Part shown: positions 9,227 to 17,950 of the stretch, in pieces | Layout of the letters: each line of letters begins with the position of its first letter | Numbering within the stretch: position 1 is the first letter of the stretch | NCBI RefSeq assembly: GCF_001570545.1 | Contig: NZ_BBXD01000011.1 | Span: 1-64,000, forward strand | DNA length: 64,000 nt | Reading direction: 5' to 3' | Origin: Herbidospora mongoliensis | GTDB taxonomy: Bacteria > Actinomycetota > Actinomycetes > Streptosporangiales > Streptosporangiaceae | Translations under genes and position numbers: made by a program | Notes under the pieces: model-generated | The model's input: the letters and a program-made list of their open reading frames with translations, nothing else | Database searches by the model: none | Told to the model about the DNA's origin: nothing

Positions 9227-10090
9227 GATATTCGCAGGTGAACAGGGTCTCGGAGGTTCTCCGGACCCTTTCGATCTTTGAGGGTCGTGGGCCCCCTCAG
9301 TCGGACTGTTCCTGTGCTCCGAAGATCTCGTTCCTTGCCTCTGCGCTTGCGTGATCTCCGGGCTGAACTGGAGACGGTAGGCGGACTCTGTGACGCGAAT
9401 GTCGGCGTGGCCGACGAGATCGGCGAGCGTCTCGATGTGGACACTGGCGTCGTAGCGCGGTCCCGACCTGGGTGGGGACCGCGAGGGTGCGGCAGGTGCA
9501 GGTCCTGGTGTCTCCCCCGATGCGGTCGGCGCGCCAGACGTAGATGGCGAATCGCTGGTAATCGAATCCGGCTTCGGCGCCGGGCCGGCAGCCTTAGCTT
9601 CTTCACCCATGCGACAACGTGATCCCATTGCAGGGCACGGGCCTCTTCGGTGCGGACGCCGGGCATTGGGCTGAGCACGACGTACGCGTACAGGGCTGAG
9701 GATTCGGCGGCTTGCAGGACGGCATTTGCCTGAGCGAACGTGAGCGCCTTGCTTGGGAGCGGCCGGTTATTCCCTCGGGCGCGGTAACGAGTTCGGCGAC
9801 GTTCCTGCCGACGAAATCTCTGACCTCGGCGTGCCGAATGGATGCGCACGCTACCACGGCGGGCGCCTAACGCCGACTCGATTTCAGGGATGCGTCCCAA
9901 CGCGTATTTCGCGGTCTGACCTGGAGCAAGGCCGATGCGCGCGGTACCCCACAGGTCGACGAGCGCCGATTGCACGCGGGAACCAGTGAGACTGATGGAG
10001 TGGAAGCTCTCCGGCCACGCGGCCATCGTGCGTTCAGCCCGCGCCCGGGTTCGGTGGCAACGTTGGACACACCACGGCAGCCCAAAGACC
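9197..10090 (-). pseudogene. Decayed tyrosine recombinase (integrase) next to att copy 1
   Basis: Integrase motifs appear in at least three minus-strand frames. The frame of 9205..10026 gives LTFAQANAVLQAAESSALYAYVVLSPMPGVRTEEARAL, containing the first catalytic Arg. Another (9197..9628) gives VHIETLADLVGHADIRVTESAYRLQF, the C-terminal block with the last catalytic His region and the tyrosine nucleophile. N-terminal fragments read CASIRHAEVRDFVGRNVAELV near 9850. The middle, where the second Arg box should be, is replaced by shadow-like RRPHRGRHQ sequence. Several frameshifts make it non-functional. Its 3' end points at the tRNA 3' half a few bases away, the usual layout of an actinomycete integrative element. 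Confidence 0.75.
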
Positions 10091-10131
10091 AGGCTTCCCG
10101 TCGTCGTTGATTTTCATGACAGGCTTTTGGG

Positions 10132-12222
10132 TCAACTGCCCCCCTGCGCCCTCAGTACGAGCGCCAGATTGCTTATGCTGGTCAATGTGTGTGGATGTTC
10201 CTCACCGAGAATCCGGCGACGTAATTCCAGAACAGCCCGGTGCTCAACCTCGGCCTCCTCTAATCGCCCCATACCTCCGAGCACGAGTGCCAAATTATTG
10301 CGACTTATCAACGTAAAAGGATGTTCCTCGCCCAAGACTCGGTGATCTACCTCCAGAAGGTCTCGAAATTCGGCCTCCGCCTCTTCCAGTCGGCCCAGAT
10401 GTCTCAATACATTTGCCCAATTGTTGCGGCCGAACAGGGTCCATAAATGTTCCTCACCCAGGACCCGGCGGCATACCTCCAACTCTGCCCGATGCTCGAC
10501 CTCGGCCTGCTCCAACCGACCCAGGTCTTTCAGTACGCTGGCCCAGTCATTCCAGCTGATGAGTGTGTCCGGATGTTCTCTACCAAGGACTCGGCGACGT
10601 ACCTCTAAGACAGCGCGGTGTTCAGCCTCAGACTCAATTGATCTCCCTACTTCTTTTAATACGCCCGCCAGATCGTTGCGGCTAGTCAGCGTGTGGGGAT
10701 GTTCCTCACCTAGGATTCGACGACGTATTGCCAATATGTCCCAGAACCCAGCCTCTGCCTCCTCAAGTCGTCCTAGCCGTCTCAGTACAACTGCGAGATT
10801 GTTCCAGCTGATCAATGTGTCGGGATGCTCCTCGCTCAATTCACGCTGCCGCAGATTCCATGCGATCCGGTATGCGGTTTCAGCATGTCGAAAACGACCT
10901 TGACGTTCCGCAGTGGCGGCGATCTGCTCCGCGTCCTCAGAACGGTGGATGTGCGCAAGAGCGGCAAGGATCACCGGTTCGTCGACTTGAGCGAGAGGGC
11001 CTTCAGTTTTCTGCCTACGGTCCACAAGGTAGTCGAATACGGTCACTCCCGCCCCAGGCGCGTTAGCCACTGGCGACAGTAATGCGGTGGTAGCCCGTCG
11101 TGGGCGTATCGCCCACGCCCACGCCTCTTGCAGGGACTCCGGCCGCAACCGCTCACCGCCTTTGGCCTCTAAATATGCGAAGTGGGCTTCTTCGATCAGT
11201 GCGCGCGGAGCGGGACCGGTGTAGCCTGCGCGGCGGCAGTCGATCGCTGCTGACACCAGCGCCGCCCCCCTCGGATTGACACCCACATCCCAGCCATCTT
11301 CGACATCACGGACCAGTTCTGGACCTGATGCCAGATATTCCGCGATGCCGAAGTCGGCGGCCTGCCGCACGGCTGAGGAGATGCGCGGATCCTGAAGACA
11401 GGCGACCGCTCCCTCCAACTCACCAGCGGTGAACAGACGTTCCAGCCGGAACGTACGTGCTTGCTCTAAGGTTTCGCGCACCTGCCGTCCGACTGAGCGA
11501 GTAGTGTCGTCAGCGTCCTCAGATGGGTTGGTCAGGCGCGCTTGCTCGGCACTGCGTAAAGTCGCCACGATCACCCGGTGCCCCTTGCCTGCGGTAATGC
11601 GAGCGATGCGTTCGCGGGTCAGGCCGCCCGTCCCCAGATAGTGTTCTAGGTCCGACAACCACAGCACCGCCCTGCTTTCGCGAACTGTGTACTCGATAGC
11701 TGCTGGGAGCGCGGTGCGATCGTGGGGAGCTATCAGCACGTGCTCAGGCAGTGTGGCGCGTACAGCCTCATAGGCAGTACGAGACTTGCCCGCTGTGGAA
11801 TCGCCTACAAGTAGGACAAAACCTGTGTTCGCCAACTGCCCACGCACCTGTTCATCGACATCACGTGGTACATAGAGGGGAGGATCGCCGTCGGGCGCCA
11901 TAGATAAAAATATCGCCGGATGCACACCTAGACGGACCGGGTCATCAATTTGGCCTACCTTCGGCAGTCGCCCGTCGGGTAGTACCAGGCAACCGTCTTC
12001 CAGCTTGAGCATGCTCTCGTCACGGCGGGCGGCGATCCGCCTGTAGCGCTCGCGCCACAGCTCAGAGACCGCCGCAACAGCGGCGACCATGACTACACCA
12101 CCGCCGATCACCCACGGACTGCTGATCTTAAACGCAGCTATTACCGCTGACCCAGCCCCCAGGACCGCCAAGGTGATGACTATGATCAGCACTCGGTGTT
12201 CCCTTTGTCGGCTATAGCCCAT
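10132..12222 (-). CDS. Membrane-anchored P-loop NTPase with six C-terminal TPRs
   Basis: About 696 aa. Two TM helices lie at about 10-31 and 37-53. The P-loop is GDSTAGKSRT (about 140-149) and a Walker B-like strand is AVLWLSDLEHYL (about 184-195). A helical region (about 200-420) follows. From about 430 to the end there are six 42-residue kinesin-light-chain-type TPRs with the consensus LGRLEEAEaehRavLevrRRvLGEEHPdTL. The build resembles STAND-type signalling NTPases, with an NTPase switch and a repeat sensor, except that an effector domain is not visible and the N-terminus is a membrane hairpin. The ATG at 12222 is chosen because AAAGGA sits 7 bp upstream; a GTG at 12237 is possible. Adjacent genes are a toxin remnant and an integrase relic. 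Confidence 0.85.
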   Translation of the reverse strand: MGYSRQREHRVLIIVITLAVLGAGSAVIAAFKISSPWVIGGGVVMVAAVAAVSELWRERYRRIAARRDESMLKLEDGCLVLPDGRLPKVGQIDDPVRLGVHPAIFLSMAPDGDPPLYVPRDVDEQVRGQLANTGFVLLVGDSTAGKSRTAYEAVRATLPEHVLIAPHDRTALPAAIEYTVRESRAVLWLSDLEHYLGTGGLTRERIARITAGKGHRVIVATLRSAEQARLTNPSEDADDTTRSVGRQVRETLEQARTFRLERLFTAGELEGAVACLQDPRISSAVRQAADFGIAEYLASGPELVRDVEDGWDVGVNPRGAALVSAAIDCRRAGYTGPAPRALIEEAHFAYLEAKGGERLRPESLQEAWAWAIRPRRATTALLSPVANAPGAGVTVFDYLVDRRQKTEGPLAQVDEPVILAALAHIHRSEDAEQIAATAERQGRFRHAETAYRIAWNLRQRELSEEHPDTLISWNNLAVVLRRLGRLEEAEAGFWDILAIRRRILGEEHPHTLTSRNDLAGVLKEVGRSIESEAEHRAVLEVRRRVLGREHPDTLISWNDWASVLKDLGRLEQAEVEHRAELEVCRRVLGEEHLWTLFGRNNWANVLRHLGRLEEAEAEFRDLLEVDHRVLGEEHPFTLISRNNLALVLGGMGRLEEAEVEHRAVLELRRRILGEEHPHTLTSISNLALVLRAQGGS

Positions 12223-12389
12223 TTCGAGTCCTTTCACGTGCGCTCAAGATCGGCTGCATACAGACCATCGGGAACGTTCCCTATATATCCCGATATCTAT
12301 CTGTACTCGTCAAGCATTCCCGGGGAACTAGATCGTTTACTGAGCGTCTGGGAAGAGTGGATATCGGTCCGCACACCCTGGTCGCCGCG

Positions 12390-12745
12390 CGGGACCCCGA
12401 TGCGCGGCGATCATGGCGTGGTGTTGCGCAATCGCCGCTATCCCTTCGATCTGGCCGACCCCAGTGTGCGCCGATCGAGCCGCTGTTGCCGCGCCGAACA
12501 CCAGCGGCTGGCCCGAGAAGCACCACCGCTGCGAGCTTTCTCCCAGCGGGAAGATCGAGTGCGACGAATACCCGTTCGCTTCGACCATGCAGGGCGCCTA
12601 TTACGCGCAAGGAAATTTTTCCGTCCTGGCCGTCTCGGCGGAACACAACAAGGGTGAAGATAGCCATGGAGCCGCATTGGGCAGCTTCTACGGCAGGACC
12701 CGCATCACCACAGGCGACCCGTTCTGGGTCTGGATAGTTCCCTAA
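12390..12745 (+). pseudogene. Remnant of a NucA/NucB-type DNase toxin domain
   Basis: The 3' frame (12413..12745) contains ECDEYPFASTMQGAYY, then NFSVLAVSAEHNKG, GSFYGRTRI and GDPFWVWIVP in the order and spacing of the NucA/NucB deoxyribonuclease domain (conserved DEYPFA core). About 25 codons upstream the similarity (GTPMRGDHGVVL, PFDLADPSV) continues in a different frame, so one frameshift separates the halves. No export signal, RHS or other delivery module is attached upstream. I read it as the broken C-terminal toxin module of a polymorphic toxin. It precedes a probable immunity gene. Confidence 0.6.
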
Positions 12746-12760
12746 TTAGCCGATAGTCCG

Positions 12761-12790
12761 TCGAGGTGCCGGCAACTGCCGGCACCTCGA
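12761..12790. terminator. Perfect 14-bp inverted repeat between toxin remnant and next gene
   Basis: TCGAGGTGCCGGCA is followed after two bases by its exact reverse complement. It can form a strong hairpin but has no T run, so it may be a factor-independent stop signal of the actinomycete type or simply mRNA structure. Confidence 0.45.
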
Positions 12791-12818
12791 CCTGCATATA
12801 AAACTAAAGGACAGGTAC

Positions 12819-13433
12819 ATGAGCGATCTCATGAGTTCCCTGCCGGAGCATGATCAGCATGGACTGCTGGTGGCGCGCGGCTTCGGCGAGGCTTTCAGCT
12901 GCTTATGGGTGGAGCAGGACAATCTTGACGAACTTGCCAGGCTTCTTCGTCTCGAACCGCGATCACGGCACGACCGGCTTCTAGCTGAGGAGGTGCCCAC
13001 GATGACCGACCCATCCACCTACCTGGATGAGAAGAAATCCATCTGGATTGGATCGCACAGCCCCGGCTGGTCGATCGTGATCAGTACGCTCGAACCGCGG
13101 ACGACAGGATTTCTGGTCAAGACCGGCAATCGTCTCCTGACGATCGGCTGGTTGTGGGAAATCCACGGTCTCCACGACCTCAACTTCTTCCGCGACGGCG
13201 ATCTAGTCGAAGCAATTCCATCGTTCCCTAGCGGTGAACTGGATCCCGGCCCCGAATTGGAGCCGTTCTCTCTCGGACTGCCACGCGAAGGCGATGAAGA
13301 AACAGGCGAGGAAAAACTAGCCCATGCCTTTCTGACCATCGTCGGACGTATGACGGGCCGCTTCATCGATGACGACTGGTTTCTCATTCCCGGCAGGACC
13401 TATAACCATCGGATCAGCGAAGCAGATGCATGA
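12819..13433 (+). CDS. Putative immunity protein (DUF6461-like)
   Basis: 204 aa, ATG preceded by AAAGGACAGG. It is acidic and soluble with no signal peptide. The layout, GFGEAFSCLWVEQDNLDELARLL then a Trp-rich GWSIVISTLEPRTTGFL, LTIGWLWEIHGLHDLNFFRDGDLVEAIPSF and FLTIVGRMTGRFIDDDW, resembles DUF6461-type proteins (a hydrophobic ARxF..xW pattern with a later FxxxRDGxxxxxF strand), a family often found beside polymorphic toxins. The assignment rests on motif layout recalled from the family and on the neighbouring NucA/NucB remnant. It may be a surviving orphan immunity gene. Confidence 0.6.
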   Translation: MSDLMSSLPEHDQHGLLVARGFGEAFSCLWVEQDNLDELARLLRLEPRSRHDRLLAEEVPTMTDPSTYLDEKKSIWIGSHSPGWSIVISTLEPRTTGFLVKTGNRLLTIGWLWEIHGLHDLNFFRDGDLVEAIPSFPSGELDPGPELEPFSLGLPREGDEETGEEKLAHAFLTIVGRMTGRFIDDDWFLIPGRTYNHRISEADA

Positions 13434-13703
13434 TGCGACACCGGAGGTCAGGGCTATGTGCGCGGGAAGGCCTGTCAGGCCCGGTCGGCGGAATGTGTCA
13501 CAGGTCCCGCGTCTTTGTGGTGCAGGGATCTCAATGGCCGGGTGAGATAGGGCCGTGAGATACGACCGAGCGCAGACCTATCACTTGATTTGCCCGTTAT
13601 AGCCCTTTGCCCGGCACCGACTGGCCGTGGCCGGGCTCCTCGGAATCGATCGGGCCCATCATGGTGTCGTCCTGATGGCCATTGAGACTCCTCTTTCGCC
13701 CGG
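13434..13703. other. Intergenic stretch before att copy 2
   Basis: About 270 bp without a supported gene or RNA. Short frames here are out of phase with any recognisable motif. Confidence 0.5.
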
Positions 13704-13884
13704 GAGCCACGGGAGCCAATTCGGGGAGCCAACGCCTTCCGGCTTCCCCAGACCCACCACGACCCCCTCAGGGCATAGATGCAGGTGAGAGGGCTTACGA
13801 ATCGACTCAGCACGACCTAGATCGACCCGCGAAATTTCCCTGACACGGAAGAGGTCACAGGTTCAATCCCTGTATCGTCCACCA
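13704..13884 (+). repeat. Direct repeat copy 2, ending in 3' half of tRNA-Val(GAC)
   Basis: This copy matches copy 1 over its full length with scattered differences. The tRNA 3' half at 13835..13884 has the same GAC anticodon loop, T-arm and encoded CCA, and again no 5' half. It is directly followed by a terminator hairpin that also follows copy 3 but not copy 1, so the junction 3' of CCA here probably represents the original chromosomal flank or a duplication of it. Confidence 0.8.
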
Positions 13885-13935
13885 GGAGACGGGCGACCCG
13901 TGGTCGCGCCTTTGGGCGCTTCCGCGGGTCTCCTT
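13885..13935 (+). terminator. Intrinsic terminator after tRNA-Val fragment (copy 2)
   Basis: GGAGAC and GTCTCC close a long GC-rich hairpin (CCGTGG / CCGCGG pair inside) and are followed by TTCGTTT. The same structure follows the tRNA fragment at 17950. It is likely the natural terminator of the ancestral tRNA gene. Confidence 0.6.
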
Positions 13936-14130
13936 CGTTTGTACGGGGGGACGACCCCCCGAACCCCCCGCTGTCAGGGGGCTTCGCCCCCTCACGCTCC
14001 CCCTGGCCGCTTCGCGTCCCTTCGTCGCTTGCGCTCCGGGTCGCTACGCTCCTTGCGAAGGGCTCCGCCCCTCGCACTCCCTGGAAACCTCGCTTCGCTC
14101 GATTGCTCTCGCTTCGCTCGGGTGATCTGA
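13936..14130. repeat. Low-complexity region of C/G runs and CTTCGCTCG-type repeats
   Basis: A block of G and C homopolymer runs (mirrored around CCCCCCGAACCCCCC) is followed by many short iterations of CTTCGCTC and CGCTTCG. A closely related block follows copy 3 (18000..18200), and another lies at 18370..18450. No coding potential is evident. Confidence 0.6.
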
Positions 14131-14159
14131 TCGCTTCGCCTCACGCACCGGACATCGGT

Positions 14160-14804
14160 GCCGGAAGCTATGGAACTTGACCGACTACCTTGCCATGCCG
14201 AGCGAGGCGACGCCCGTTGGCGGCGCTCGCCGGCACGGTAGGCACGGGCTCCAACGCCCGGTGCAGGACAGGGCGCGTGACCCGTCAACTCCAGCCGGGC
14301 CGCCTCGGGGCCGCGCCCGAGCGACTTCGCCCGTCCGACGGCCGCTCCGGCCTCCCAGAACAACCGATCACGCAGTTCCGCACGCTCCCCCGGGGACCGC
14401 TCACCTACGAGAGCAATCGCAAACCTCACCCGCCAGCGAGTCCTCGATCCCGGCGATCGCCATGACAGCGGCGGCGATCTGCCGGGTGACGGCCGCCGCC
14501 ATCCCGGGCGACGGATCGGCGAGGATGTGCGCGAACTCCGGCGCGTCCAGGAAGGAGTGCCCGGGGACTGAGATAGGCGCTCGCGACGATCGCGTCGGGC
14601 AGCAGGTCGACGATCTTGAAGACGTAACGGGCAGGACCCAGCCACTCGGGCGTGAAGAGGGCTCCGCTGAGCCTCTCCCCCAGAGCCAAGACAACGGGCC
14701 TTAAGCTCTGGCAGGTTCAGCTCCCCGCGCACGCCTACCTCCTGCTGCCCGCACTGTGTAGTGCTGATGGCCTCTTGGAACAATGCCGGCGCGATCGAGA
14801 CCAC
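14160..14804 (-). pseudogene. Frameshifted remnant of an unidentified gene
   Basis: Plausible protein sequence switches frame twice on the minus strand. One piece reads MVSIAPALFQEAISTT near 14804, another LSGALFTPEWLGPARYVFKIVDLLPDAIVA (about 14570-14680), another FLDAPEFAHILADPSPGMAA and AVMAIAGIEDSLAGEV (about 14430-14560), then RFAIALVGERSPGERAELRDRL. Together they would make a soluble protein of about 180 residues. I do not recognise it. It is cut by frameshifts and so not translated as one protein. Confidence 0.4.
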
Positions 14805-14816
14805 GAGGTCAGCGGG

Positions 14817-15686
14817 TCACACGCAAGAATCCAGGTTGTAGGGATCAGGCCTGTAGTTGTCGAACTTCAGGCCTGGAAATCTCTGGTTGAACGCCTCGGC
14901 CCAGTCTCCGGACGTCATGAACGCACTAAGCTCCTTTGTGAGAGTCCTGCACGATTCGATGTCGCCGCGGGGAATGCCGATTCCATAGAACTCCAACGAG
15001 CCGAACGTGAGATCTGGAACAACATACAGATCATCAGCATGCTCCCGCGCAAAACCAGCGAGGATCAATTGGTCGGTGGAAACGGCGTCCACTGCCTGGC
15101 CCTGGAGGAGCCGGGAGATGCACACCCCGAATCCTTCTTCCTCCGAGTAGGGAATACCGTATTCCTTGAGCTGCTTCGCGGACGTGCTGCCGCGCACAGT
15201 GCAGACGTCTTTGTCCTTGAGATCATCGAGAGACGAGATTTTATCTCCCTTTCTGATCATCACGCCCTGCCGGGTCCTTATGTATGGCCCGGCGAAAGCG
15301 ACGTTCTGTCTGCGTGCGTCGGTTATCGAATAAGCGGCGACGACGAGGTCGACTCGGGGAGAAGTGCCGGCTCCGCCTAACATCATCTCTCTCTGCCCGA
15401 CCGTTATGGGGATATAGTTCGGTTTCAGGTCGAGGCGATTGGATATCCATTCGACCAGCGCAATGTCGAACCCGCCCCAGGTTGCCCTCGATTGATCCAA
15501 GAGGCTCCATCCCGGCATGTCCGGGACGACACCAACATTTATCGAGCCACGGGCTTTGATGTCTGTAAACGGGGAAGCCGAAGTCGCCGAGGGAGCCTGA
15601 CCACCTTCGGACGCGCCGGCCGTACAACCACACAGCAGAGTCGGCACCAGTATTGCCATGACACCGATGATCCGCAGGATTGCCAT
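14817..15686 (-). CDS. Orphan extracellular solute-binding lipoprotein (family 3, amino-acid type)
   Basis: 289 aa from an ATG with an excellent AAGGAGGAAT site. The N-terminus is a lipoprotein signal ending LLCGC, so the mature protein starts at Cys. The rest follows the bacterial family-3 solute-binding fold: RGSINVGVVPDMPGWS, GGFDIALVEWISNRLDLKPNYIPIT, RVDLVVAAYSITDARRQNVAFAGPY, VRGSTSAKQLKEYG, QAVDAVSTDQLILAGFA and YGIGIPRGD. Family members bind polar amino acids and feed ABC permeases, but no permease or ATPase gene is nearby. The preceding gene (38 bp upstream, same strand) encodes a membrane protein, so the pair may be a receptor unit and not a transporter. Confidence 0.85.
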   Translation of the reverse strand: MAILRIIGVMAILVPTLLCGCTAGASEGGQAPSATSASPFTDIKARGSINVGVVPDMPGWSLLDQSRATWGGFDIALVEWISNRLDLKPNYIPITVGQREMMLGGAGTSPRVDLVVAAYSITDARRQNVAFAGPYIRTRQGVMIRKGDKISSLDDLKDKDVCTVRGSTSAKQLKEYGIPYSEEEGFGVCISRLLQGQAVDAVSTDQLILAGFAREHADDLYVVPDLTFGSLEFYGIGIPRGDIESCRTLTKELSAFMTSGDWAEAFNQRFPGLKFDNYRPDPYNLDSCV

Positions 15687-15724
15687 CTGATTCCTCCTTG
15701 TCGCCGGACCGATCTCGATGATCA

Positions 15725-16399
15725 CTAATCCGACAGCCTGGCCTCGGCGAGACGGACATCCAGTACACACTCGGGATCGGGCACATGCAGAATGAAATAG
15801 ACAGTCGCCTCCCCGAGGGCGCCTCGCAGCGATATGTTCATCGTCTCATTCGAGCGAATCCTCCCGGCGACAGGAGCCGGGACCCCCTCCTCTTGATCAA
15901 AGAAGGGATTTATTTCAAGTTCGGCCGGAGTCACACAGTTGCCGACCGCAGAATTATTCTTGAGTGCGAATCGCAGAGTCAGGTTGTCCCAGTCAAAGGG
16001 GGCGGGGATTCTGATGTTACCCGTGGAGCCATCGGCCATGCTCGGCCATTCGTTTTTGATCGACGCCCTGATGTCTCCGTCCAGACCGTCCCGAAACAGC
16101 AAGACACCGAGATAGACAGATATAACGATCGAGCCGAGACTGAGGACAATCACGAATGGACGGCGTTTGTTCTTCCTGTGCGCTCCCCTCCCCTCCTGAA
16201 CGTTCGACTGTGGTCGACGCTGGAGAATCACGGCAACGGCCACGGACAGAATACTCACTGGCAGTCCGACGACCTGCGCCACGTCAGGAGCTTGGGGCCC
16301 CAGAAGGTAGAGCCATAGACAAAGGAGAGCAAAAAGGGCCGCGGCTGCCGCATAGGGCAGCACTACTAAAGCTGGATGTCGGCTCAATTCGATCTTCAT
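15725..16399 (-). CDS. Membrane protein of unknown function, partner of the solute-binding protein
   Basis: About 224 aa from ATG at 16399 (a GTG at 16465 would add 22 charged residues; neither has a clear ribosome site). TM helices lie at about 11-32, 36-56 and 79-99, then an extracytoplasmic beta-rich domain of about 120 residues (FDWDNLTLRFALKNN, ETMNISLRGALGEATVYFIL) with two cysteine pairs. No family recognised. It is transcribed with the solute-binding lipoprotein. Confidence 0.65.
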   Translation of the reverse strand: MKIELSRHPALVVLPYAAAAALFALLCLWLYLLGPQAPDVAQVVGLPVSILSVAVAVILQRRPQSNVQEGRGAHRKNKRRPFVIVLSLGSIVISVYLGVLLFRDGLDGDIRASIKNEWPSMADGSTGNIRIPAPFDWDNLTLRFALKNNSAVGNCVTPAELEINPFFDQEEGVPAPVAGRIRSNETMNISLRGALGEATVYFILHVPDPECVLDVRLAEARLSD

Positions 16400-16740
16400 A
16401 CCTGAGGTCGGTTCATATTCAGCCAGATCGCTGTCTTCGCCGTGCGCATCGCGATGAAGAGCCACACGACCATCATGCCGCCCCTTGCGTCACATGGCGC
16501 ACATTTCATGCGATTACGGCAGTCACTCGGCTGAAATCCGGACGCGGCGGTACCATCCCGAAGGCGTCGGCCCGACTTCGGCATATATAGACCCTGACGG
16601 GCTATCCCGTCTGTTCAACTCAGACAAATGAACATGGAAGCGACGAACGCGCCGGCACCACAAGGGACGAAAATCACCAAAGCACCCTAGTACTCCAGTA
16701 ACACTTATAGATCTTTGAGTCGTTGTCGCTGGTAGTGGGA
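16400..16740. other. Intergenic stretch, no supported gene
   Basis: It carries the promoter side of the leftward membrane-protein/lipoprotein pair and the downstream flank of the IS701 relic. No other feature is seen. Confidence 0.45.
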
Positions 16741-16759
16741 TCGACGGGCTTGGGTTTGG

Positions 16760-17800
16760 TGTCGTCGTCGCTATCGGGACCAACGGCCGATGTGGTCGTG
16801 GTCCGGGGTGGGCCCGGTCAGCAAGGCGAGGAGTCGGCGGATCTCGTTGGAAGAGACCGCGATCAAGTCGGCCAGACGGGGTGCGGCGTCGGATTCGTTG
16901 TTGAGCATGGCTGGGTGACGGCGAGGTAGGCCAGGGCGAGCATGACCAGGGTGATGTGCCGATACCAGCCAGGATGGCTTCGGACCTGGCAATGGTCGAA
17001 GCTGATTTCATTCTTTCCGGCTGGAAACATTCCTCGATGCTCCAGCGGGTGCCGGCCACCGTCACCAGCCGGTTCAGTGGCGCAGGGGTGGGAGTGCGGC
17101 AGAGGAAGAAGGCCAGTTCCCAAGGTCCGCTGATGGGACGGCGGATGAGCAGATAGTGGATAGGGCTGATGGTGGCGGCCAGGCCCAGTCATAGAGTTGT
17201 TCATCTTTGGCTCCGTTGCCGCAGGACAGGCTTTGCCATCCGGATGCGGGGATCTTCTTGGCCATCACCTCGGTGCGGAAGATACCGACGGCGGTGGTCA
17301 GGCGGTGGGAGCGGGCGACGGTTAGGACGTAGCCGAGTTGCCGGGCTTCCAGGAACGGCACAGGGGTCCGTTGTCACCGCAGGCTCATCGGCGGTGACCC
17401 AGCCGAAGGGGAGATCCGCGATTATGGCGCGTTCGATCATGGTTTGCAGAAGCTGGGCTTTGCGGCGAAGGCGGTATGCGCTGGAACTTTGGCCTTCTGA
17501 CGCATTGCCTCCTCCTCGATCCAGGATTGGCGTGGCAGGTAGAGCTCGCGGTCCACGATGGCGCGGCCGCGGCTGGTGGAGTAGCCGAGGAAGACCCCGA
17601 TCTGGCAGTTGGTGATCTTCCCGGCAGTTCCGGTGTACTGCTGCTGCACCCCGGCCGAGGCGGTGCCCTTCTTCTCAAAGCCGAACCCGATGCACGGTCG
17701 TCCCTGCGACCCGTACTGAGAATTACCATCGACGCGGCCGAGATGAAGCCGTTTATCATAAAGAGCGCGTGGCACCTGAATAGTTAATGTGTAGGTCATT
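16760..17800 (-). pseudogene. Decayed IS701-family transposase
   Basis: Transposase blocks appear in order on the minus strand but in at least three frames: KKGTASAGVQQQYTGTAGK, VFLGYSTSRGRAIVDRELYLP (17480-17700), LEARQLGYVLTVARSHRLTTAV (about 17290-17350), RTEVMAKKIPASGWQSLSCGNGAK, then TRWSIEECFQ or EHRGMFPAGKNEISFDHCQVRSHPGWYRHITLVMLALAYLAV (about 16920-17060). These are diagnostic of actinomycete IS701 transposases. The N-terminal third, including the first catalytic Asp, is missing. Clear terminal repeats were not found. Confidence 0.8.
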
Positions 17801-17821
17801 TGGCCGCTGCCCGCCCCAGAG

Positions 17822-17950
17822 GAAGCCACGGGAGCCAATTCGGGAGCCAACGCCTTCCGACTCCCCGAGACTCACCGCGACCTTAGATCGACTCGCGAAA
17901 GTTCCCTGACACAGAAGAGGTCACAGGTTCAATCCCTGTATCGTCCACCA
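17822..17950 (+). repeat. Direct repeat copy 3, ending in 3' half of tRNA-Val(GAC)
   Basis: This copy matches copies 1 and 2 but lacks about 52 bp in the middle. The tRNA part at 17902..17950 carries one change in the anticodon stem (ACACAGAAG in place of ACACGGAAG). It is followed by the same terminator hairpin as copy 2. Confidence 0.8.
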
